Shown: positions 57,801 through 64,000 of the stretch, in pieces | Layout: every line of letters begins with the position of its first letter | Numbering within the stretch: position 1 is the first letter of the stretch | Assembly (NCBI RefSeq): GCF_000224145.3 | Contig: NW_004190863.1 | Location: 124,287-188,286, forward strand | Length of the DNA stretch: 64,000 bases | Reading direction: 5' to 3' | Origin: Ciona intestinalis | Taxonomy: Eukaryota > Chordata > Ascidiacea > Phlebobranchia > Cionidae | Made by a program: the position numbers and the translations under genes | The notes under the pieces: model-generated | Told to the model about the DNA's origin: nothing | Seen by the model: the letters and a program-made list of their open reading frames with translations, nothing else | Databases searched by the model: none

Positions 57801-60126
57801 CATTTTTAATATTTCATGAGGAAAAAAATTGCATCGGTACCAAAAAATTTATTAAAATTAAAAATTACCAAAGTCAAATGTTTTATCAGAAAAAAATTGA
57901 GATTAAAAAAAAAAATTGAGATTAAAAAATAGCAAAATCATAAATATTTTGACAAGCCTGAAATAAAATATAGATACCTTAGACAAAAAAACATTTCCAG
58001 TACACTGAGTACAGCCACACCGGAATTAGACACTAGACTATACACACACATTAAATACACATATCTATGTCATATACAATGTTATATTTATATTCGTATT
58101 ATTTTACCAAGCAATCCTGTATCTGAGTTTTTTCTCATCCAAAGTTCATGCATTGCGCGGCGTGCCACATTTTCAAACGTGGGATCGCCAATTAATCGAC
58201 TGAGGGTTCCAAACTCGAGCAGAAGTGATCCTGCACCAGCTGTAGCAGTGTGTGTGATTGTTGAATTAGGAAGACCGTGACGTAAATTAACCTGTATAGT
58301 AAACTGGTATCAATGTAAAGAACATTTAGGGAAATAGTACCAGATCTTCACGACTCCCATATAGACCGTTGTTAATTGTTTAAAACATGATCAGGTTATT
58401 TGTATATTTTGTGCTAAAGGTGTCCCATCTTTCCCGACAGTATTATACATTATTTTTGTCCAAATAAACTTTCTGAGTCATACATTATTTTCGTACTAAT
58501 AAATGCTCACAGATTTATGAGATCAGGTCACCGGCCGTCACCCATTTAAAAAGATTGTATTTACCTACCCTTGGATATGGGATTCCAGATTTTGTGTTTT
58601 CAAAAGCTGGAAGTAACCGCACAGCAAGATCATGAGCAAGGGAGAGGAGTTCACCATTATAATCATGAGGGCGCATGTCTCCAAATGGTTGGAGAGGATC
58701 AGATATTATAAGGTGGGCAGATAATAAGGAACCTAGAACTCTGGACAGAAATGTTTACTTTGTATTTCAAAAACTTAATTTTGATAATATAAGACAAATG
58801 TGTGCAACTTTTATTACAGAAGGGCCAAGTGTAAATTACTGGGTGAACCTGCGGACCATACGTTTATTAAACATAGGCTTGCATTAACCAATAATAGTTT
58901 TATTTTATCTTTGATCTAATGATATTAAAAGGGAGTTATCTACTTGCAGAAAAGTTAAGACTCATAAATTTCTGAAGAATACTGCTATATAAATTTATTG
59001 TCACAATAAATAATTTTTTTTAAAATATGCAGCTGGCTTTGCAGGCCGCACAACTTTTCTTTGGGGACCGCATGTTGCACACCCCTGCTATAAATTACTT
59101 CGAAAGAAAAGTCAGGCGACTTATGCAACTTGCAAGACTCAATTTCTAAAATTAATATTTTCAACTTAACATAGATAAACGAAATACCTGATGTTGGTTT
59201 CAAAAACCTGAACCGTTGAATCAAGATCAAATGAAACTTGGTTTAAAACAACTTCAACTGCGTGTTTGAATTCGCTGGAGTTACCCATGATCTGAATGAT
59301 TTGGAATTCTTTTTTAATACAACTGACAATTCAGACACCCTGTAAGTGGCCACTGGGTTGGAGTAATTGTCGCAAAGCAAAGTGTCTTGCCCAAAGACAC
59401 ATATGCTCTTTTAAATATCAATTTTCCACTTACGGCAATCGTGTCCAGTGAGTCAATAAGTGTAAGAGAAAAATTACCCAAGACATCGTTGATGTTCAAA
59501 TTCAATCTAAAACGAAAATTTGATTTTAAAGATTTTATTTACATGGTCGAATATCACTGGGAACATGTATGATGACAGACGAAATATTGTCTGTTAAAGT
59601 CATTTTCTTAAGCATTAACTCTACATAAGGCATAAAACATAAATATATTTTTGTCAAAACTTTCGAAACCATAATCTAAAGTTAAGTTAGTTAACTTTAC
59701 AAAAAGTGGAAAATGAAAGAATATTTTGGCCAAATAAATAAACAAAAAATTTAATCGGACAAAAATATCAAAGTAAATTTTTGTTCGTTTAAGAATATTT
59801 TTGTCAAAATAAGTAAATACTCACGGATTCATGAGATCAGGTCCCCGGCCACAGCAAGCAATCGGGTTTAGTTCATCTTGGGGAAAAGCATACTTCATAT
59901 AGTTGTCATATCCAAAGTAGAACATGTTCCGAGCGTCTTCTTTTGCTTCAAGGCGTTTTGACTCCGGAAAATGGAGGTACCTCTCCCCATAATAGTTTTG
60001 CCAGAATTCAGATTGAAAAATTGTTTTTTCATCACTTTTATTGTTGAGAAAAGATGGGAATCCAACTGGTATGAGACACATAAAAATGTGGGCAACCGTA
60101 ATTAGCCCAAAGGAAGTTCTGAACAT
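54823..60126 (-). CDS. EDEM1: ER degradation-enhancing alpha-mannosidase-like protein 1
   Basis: GH47-family ER protein that marks misfolded glycoproteins for ER-associated degradation by mannose trimming or recognition. Exons: 60126-59825, 59506-59434, 59291-59188, 58740-58569, 58291-58108, 57784-57693, 57402-57320, 56972-56852, 56322-56152, 55634-55464, 55002-54823. The total is 1653 nt, or 550 aa. A hydrophobic N-terminus (residues about 5-25) is a signal peptide or anchor. Family blocks in order: [49 protein letters not shown] with the acidic residue E156 equivalent to human E220, [94 protein letters not shown] and [10 protein letters not shown]. The tail after TTEGH is about 30 residues, shorter than in vertebrate EDEM1 (657 aa). 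The blocks match EDEM1 better than EDEM2/3 as I remember them. No KDEL-like end. Confidence 0.95.
55128..55445 (+). mobile_element. SINE copy, head lost, tail doubled
   Basis: GTGTCCTTGGGCAAGCCAGC, GTCTAAATTGTCAGCC, then two tail units starting ACATAGTAACTCATAAGC and ACATGGTAACTTAAAAGC. In the last EDEM1 intron. Confidence 0.8.
55921..56118 (-). mobile_element. MITE copy, full length
   Basis: Begins TATATAGTAGTGGGG with a run of ten or more G and ends CCCCACCCTACTATATC. In an EDEM1 intron. Confidence 0.85.
56555..56812 (-). mobile_element. SINE copy, reverse
   Basis: Tail TTCTGTTTCATACACCTTAT and TTACAAGTTACTATGTAAG, middle AGTGGCCACTGGGTTGTAGC, head part AATGGTAGCAGTGC. In an EDEM1 intron. 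Confidence 0.8.
57482..57514 (+). mobile_element. MITE fragment, right tip
   Basis: AAGGTGTTCCATCTTCCCCC then TTCTACTAAATAG. Confidence 0.5.
58323..58449 (-). mobile_element. MITE copy, left third lost
   Basis: Keeps CACGACTCCCATATAGACCG to TCCCGACAGTATTATA. In an EDEM1 intron. Confidence 0.7.
59326..59408 (-). mobile_element. SINE middle fragment beside an EDEM1 exon
   Basis: GTGGCCACTGGGTTGGAG and GTGTCTTGCCCAAAGACACA, ending 26 bp from the donor of the exon at 59506-59434. Confidence 0.7.
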
Positions 60127-60182
60127 AATTGGTTTATTGGTGCCAAGGCAGGGGTGCAGTACATTTTCCCTTGGCCCTTGCT
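60127..60182 (-). other. EDEM1 5' UTR with acceptor-like site
   Basis: On the minus strand TTTTATTTCCCTAG at 60182 is a good acceptor, 56 bases before the EDEM1 ATG with no splice donor between. It is a candidate spliced-leader addition site or the end of a 5' UTR intron. Confidence 0.4.
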
Positions 60183-60918
60183 AGGGAAATAAAAGTTTAA
60201 AATTTCATCACAGCCCCTGAAAACAAGTTTTATTTATTAAGGAAAGCAAAAGTCTTACATTTTAAGAAACAAAATGAAATCGCGTGCATTTCTAGAAACC
60301 TTCCGCTACAAGTTGTTGATACCCGTTAAAAGAAGAGTAAATAAACCACAGTTTAACAATATCTAAACAGAAACGAGCTCACAGAACAATGATCAAAATG
60401 TAAACTAAAACATCGCATCGTCATCATTTACTGGCTAATTTACATATAGACAAGAGAGCAGAGCACTAAAGAAAGGGCATGTATATTACGTTCGCATTGA
60501 GAAATTTAACGTAAACGCGTTATATACATCATTCATGAATCTCACTTCTCGATTTAAACTGCAGAAGTGTGAGATGGTCATGTCATATAATAACATATAT
60601 TGACGTATCTTTCTAAATTGCGCCTTTGTAAACATGCTGCTTTGTTAAAGATATTCTGTCTTGTCAAGCACGTATGCCGGGAAGAGTTTCCTTTTGACAG
60701 TAAAGCTAAACCTTTTTTAGTTTGTTGTATAAATTAAGCTACGATCGGGCAAAAGCTTACTTGACGGCCAGGCAAGGGCTCGTCAGAGCCCGCCATGAGC
60801 TTAGACTGACCTCGAGGTCTCAGTGGCAATAGAGGCGCTAGTTGGGTAGTCCTCGTTATCGTTTTTGTGTTAAGGCGAATAGGAATTATATACCAGACAG
60901 AATCACGTGACAGCAGTG

Positions 60919-60926
60919 TGACGTCA
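60919..60926. promoter_or_regulatory. CRE/ATF octamer upstream of EDEM1
   Basis: TGACGTCA about 790 bp before the EDEM1 start, next to an E-box-like TCACGTGA (60903-60910). EDEM1 is an unfolded-protein-response target in other animals, where ATF6/XBP1 use TGACGTG-type sites. A role here is inference. Confidence 0.35.
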
Positions 60927-61035
60927 TGCGATTAAATAGAAGCGATTTGAACCTGTCAGCGGCTGAACGGGATATCATTAACCTCGTTCAACAGTGGGTT
61001 TGTTTTCATGAGAATAGCCTCCCATAGAATAAGCG

Positions 61036-61108
61036 GTATCCGCAGTGTTGACATTGAATAATGAAGTATTGTGGTTGGGTAATGTGACGTCAGCGTCGAG
61101 TTGCAACA
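61036..61108 (+). repeat. duplicated segment, copy 1
   Basis: GTATCCGCAGTGTTGACATT, GAAGTATTGTGGTTGGGTAA, GTCGAGTTGCAACA; shares these blocks with 61660-61742. Confidence 0.75.
61085..61092. promoter_or_regulatory. second CRE/ATF octamer upstream of EDEM1
   Basis: TGACGTCA inside the 5' copy of an approximately 75-bp duplicated segment. In the second copy (near 61722) the octamer is altered. Confidence 0.3.
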
Positions 61109-61659
61109 ATACCTCATTTCGGCAATGAGAAATTTAGAAGTAGGTCTCATGTAACTGAATAATTTGTTGAAACTCGACGCCTACAATATATAAAAACGAT
61201 AAAGATAAGATAATGAACGCGGGGCAAATAAAAGGCGAACTACAAGCGAAGTAAAATACACATGACGCAAAAAATACAAAGAAAGAACACAAACAAAAAT
61301 TAGGTTGGGTTGGGTCAGCGATATTATGCTCCGTAGCTCGGAGCGACTCAAGTTGTGGACTTTCATTGGGTAAAACACAGGTGCGCGTATTGAAGTTGCT
61401 CGTGCGATAATAATACGGACATTGGATCACTTATTGCTGTGAGCCCGGCAACGCCGGCAGAATAAGTCGGCGATTGTGGCCCAGGTCGCCCTGCGAGAGT
61501 TTATGTTAGACACCAGTTACGCACACCTGATATTTGTCCGTGCTGCTTTACCTTGACTTGTGATCAGCGTTGACACAGACCGGAAAGTTGTGTAGACTGT
61601 GGAGGATGCTGCTTGTCCTCGATCATATAACCTTACAGCATTCTTCCACAAGATAAATC

Positions 61660-61742
61660 GTATCCGCAGTGTTGACATTGATTGGATTAATGAAGTATTG
61701 TGGTTGGGTAATGTGACGTTACTTTAAGCGTCGAGTTGCAAC
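61660..61742 (+). repeat. duplicated segment, copy 2
   Basis: The same blocks as 61036-61108 with two short insertions (ATTGG and TACTTTAA-like). Confidence 0.75.
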
Positions 61743-61744
61743 AC

Positions 61745-62006
61745 GTTATTCAATCGTTTTAGTATTGAGCACGTAAGTGGGCATATAGATTTATTTTCGG
61801 CAAAAACAGTTCTTGTTCATTGAAATTGATTTTTTGAAATGGTTTGTTTTTAGCCAAGCTTAATTGAACGTGGCAAAAAATGAACTAATGAAATAAGAAT
61901 TTTAATCAGTTTCACCGGGAGCAACAAAATATACAAATCAACTGCGTTTTAGGTTTTAATTTATTGGTAATGCATTTAAATATAACGAGAATACCATTAT
62001 AGCAGT
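61745..62006 (+). repeat. 262-bp tandem duplication, unit 1
   Basis: Begins GTTATTCAATCGTTTTAG and ends ACCATTATAGCAGT. Its neighbour is identical except for about three bases. Confidence 0.95.
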
Positions 62007-62268
62007 GTTATTCAATCGTTTTAGTATTGAGCACGTAAGTGGGCATATAGATTTATTTTCGGCAAAAACAGTTCTTGTTCATTGTAATTGATTTTTTGAA
62101 ATGGTTTGTTTTTAGCCAAGCTTAATTGAACGTGGCAAAAAATGAACTAATGAAATTAGAATTTTAATCGGTTTCACCGGGAGCAACAAAATATACAAAT
62201 CAACTGCGTTTTAGGTTTTAATTTATTGGTAATGCATTTAAATATAACGAGAATACCATTATAGCAGT
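62007..62268 (+). repeat. 262-bp tandem duplication, unit 2
   Basis: Exactly the same length as unit 1 and directly abutting it, with about 99 percent identity by eye. Confidence 0.95.
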
Positions 62269-62619
62269 ACAATAACATTAGGGCGGTGCAAATTAAAGAA
62301 AAGTCGCTAAAAGTCTCCGGGAGTTATTGCCTTCTGAAAAATTAAAACATGATTAAAATACCTTCATAATTAATATGGCTGGCGTTGGTGGAAAGCCACT
62401 ACGGCACGACAAGCCCCCAGCCAATGGTAGTGGGTTTCTGCTTAGGTGAGAAACCCTTGCGGGATGTTACTGTCCACGCAGGTTAAAGAAACCCCAATAG
62501 ACAAAAATACTACAACAAATGCACATAAACATGTGCGGACACAAATAAAAAAGACAAAAATATTACAACAATGGGCAAAATACAAAAAAGTGCAAAATTC
62601 ATGCAATACACACAACAGC

Positions 62620-62850
62620 TCAATCAAATCCAAAAATGGAACGATTACAAAAAATAATTAACGCGGCCATAATCATTGAAACATGTTCAAAGAAAATTTG
62701 GTTTAAATCCTGAAGGATAATCAGCTGCAGTGTACAAATTATTAAATGTCCGACCACAAGGAGTCGAAGCCAATAACGGCTCCGCATGTCCCAATCACCT
62801 GACAAGTCGCCATTTTGATACCGCGATACTCTCGTCGTATCTTCACGCAA
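62620..62850 (-). CDS. hypothetical 76-aa ORF with one hydrophobic segment
   Basis: Starts MREDTTRVSRYQNGDLSG and contains a stretch WLRLLVVGHLIICTLQLIIL that could span a membrane. I do not recognise a family. There is no supporting splice or codon evidence beyond the open frame, so chance is likely. Confidence 0.15.
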   Translation of the reverse strand: MREDTTRVSRYQNGDLSGDWDMRSRYWLRLLVVGHLIICTLQLIILQDLNQIFFEHVSMIMAALIIFCNRSIFGFD

Positions 62851-63594
62851 TATAATATCGTTCGGATGTTAAGCACCGCTTCGACCGTCATGAAACTGCA
62901 TCAGGTTGTTACGAACCGCACTAAAAGTGACCTAAATAACCGAGCGTAGCATCACTGTACCGGTAGTGACCTAAAAGTAGCGTAGCATCACTGGCGGCGA
63001 CGTCTACGCAACAACCCAACCGTAACGTAACTCAGTCTAAAACAGTGACATAACCGCACCGAACGCTGGGATTTAAATACCCATAGACGTTTAGCGTAAT
63101 TGTAACGTGGCCAGCGTCACAATTAAGCTTTTGTAAAAAAAGAGTTTTAGCTAGGTTAAAAAAAAGTTACAGCTAGGTTAACGGGGACAATCATCTAATG
63201 AAAAATGAGGGATATCAAATATAAAAGTTTAACTGCGTGTATATTATAAAGCGTGTGGATATTACTCAAGTATTTGTCTACCAACATGTCGTTCTTATCG
63301 AGTGATTAGGACAATGCAGAATCGCTAAAAGATTCGACCTTTGCAGAAGAAACACTCAATGAAGTGTACAACAACAAAATCCGATCCAGCAAGATGTTTG
63401 CCATAGTTTCACTGCATATATTTCATAGACATGCAAAATGCACTAAAGTAGTGACTAACTAAAAAGCTGTCCACGTTAGGTGCAGCAAAAATGAGAGACA
63501 AGCACAAATCCGGCAACACTGTAAGAGTGCTCCAGCAACCACACCCCAACAACACGCAACTCCTAAGCCTAAGCAAAACTTCAAACCGGCATCC

Positions 63595-63624
63595 TCAATC
63601 GTCGTCTTCGTCTTTGCTCTTCGT
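63595..63624 (-). CDS. possible last exon of a gene beyond the right edge
   Basis: On the minus strand CATTTGTTTTGCAG precedes a 30-nt exon reading TKSKDEDDD-stop. The acceptor and the acidic tail are plausible, and the rest of the gene would lie to the right of the window. Too short to name. Confidence 0.3.
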   Translation of the reverse strand, partial: TKSKDEDDD

Positions 63625-63640
63625 CTGCAAAACAAATGTA

Positions 63641-63823
63641 AATTAGGTTGGGGTAAAACGGTCCGTGTATTTTAATCGTACAATTTGGAGGTAAACAAAG
63701 AATATTCAACATAACCGTATCCCCTAGAAAAGAGCGTTGTTAATTGTTAAATACTAAATTATGAAATAGGAAACATTATTTGCCTAACAGAATCCATCTT
63801 GGCTCTACACTCTACTGTATAGT
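63641..63823 (-). mobile_element. MITE copy, diverged
   Basis: ATTAGGTTGGGGTAAAACGG to CTACACTCTACTGTATAG. Confidence 0.7.
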
Positions 63824-63862
63824 ATTATTACAAACGATACATCTTATCCTCACCGGTTTATT

Positions 63863-64000
63863 TTATATAGTAGAGTGGGGGAAGATGGGACATCTTTTCA
63901 TTCTATTTTCTCTTTACATTTGGAAGTGAACAGAAAATATTTAATGAACTATAAAACCGTATTCCCACAACTCCCATAGATCATTGTTAATTGTTTAAAA
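63863..64000 (-). mobile_element. MITE copy cut by the window edge
   Basis: Begins TATATAGTAGAGTGGGG and runs off the right edge after TTAATTGTTTAAAA. Confidence 0.8.

Larger units (their letters stand above)
60183..63594. other. EDEM1 upstream region, duplications and unassigned DNA
   Basis: Contains the duplicated segments at 61036-61108 and 61660-61742, the 262-bp tandem pair at 61745-62268, a hypothetical ORF at 62620-62850 and the short repeats AGTGACCTAAA / AGCGTAGCATCACTG near 62922-62994. No conserved gene was recognised. Confidence 0.45.

Noticed and set aside
60780-60860. GC-rich stem-like sequence as a possible tRNA or structured RNA
   Set aside because: No consistent cloverleaf, A/B boxes or terminator.
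1-64000. Retrovirus/LTR elements, Polintons, LINEs, CRISPR arrays, rRNA genes
   Set aside because: No reverse transcriptase, capsid or integrase-like frames, no paired long terminal repeats, no regularly spaced short repeats and no rRNA-like sequence were seen.

Overview
The window looks like nuclear DNA of a tunicate, most likely Ciona (C. intestinalis/robusta type). The sequence is AT-rich, with many short exons in compact AT-rich introns. It is littered with one roughly 190-bp MITE family (ends TATAGTAGGGTGGGG...CCCCACCCTACTATA, at least 30 copies) and one tRNA-derived SINE family. Both resemble the Ciona elements I remember as Cimi-1 and Cics-1; the names are from memory and unchecked. 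A 50-N assembly gap lies at 21155-21204.

Layout, left to right. All recognised protein genes are on the minus strand. (1) 448-21129: a complete UGGT gene (UDP-glucose:glycoprotein glucosyltransferase), 34 exons per transcript, 1559 codons, ending in the ER-retrieval signal HEEL. (2) 22451-23786: a 3-exon gene for a 123-aa, possibly profilin-like protein. (3) 27013-27084: tRNA-Asp(GTC), plus strand. (4) 28660-35247: mitochondrial sulfite oxidase (SUOX), 12 exons, 525 aa. (5) 35995-40627: POLD3, the PCNA-binding subunit of DNA polymerase delta, 13 exons, 469 aa. (6) 41-48 kb: a gene-poor, CpG-richer stretch. (7) 48167-50640: a SoxB2 (Sox14/21) transcription factor, 4 exons, 318 aa. (8) 54823-60126: EDEM1, 11 exons, 550 aa. 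(9) 61-63.6 kb: fresh duplications and unassigned sequence, then a possible last exon of another minus-strand gene. Every exon chain was assembled by hand from splice sites and reading phase, and the coding lengths all divide by three.

Main discovery: UGGT carries two alternative exons of identical length (89 nt) and phase at 17298-17386 and 16827-16915. Both align to the same 30-residue segment of the thioredoxin-like part of UGGT. Using both, or neither, shifts the frame into a stop, so they must be mutually exclusive. The animal can therefore make two UGGTs that differ in the folding-sensor region and not in the catalytic domain.

UGGT and EDEM1 act on opposite branches of ER glycoprotein quality control (refolding versus disposal) and lie only about 34 kb apart. 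Other signals: the palindromic CRE octamer TGACGTCA occurs nine times, clustered at the Sox and EDEM1 5' sides; MITEs end within 10-15 bp of several splice sites; SINE tails have expanded into tandem arrays; a SUOX intron uses a GC donor; and UGGT has an in-frame tandem 3' splice site.
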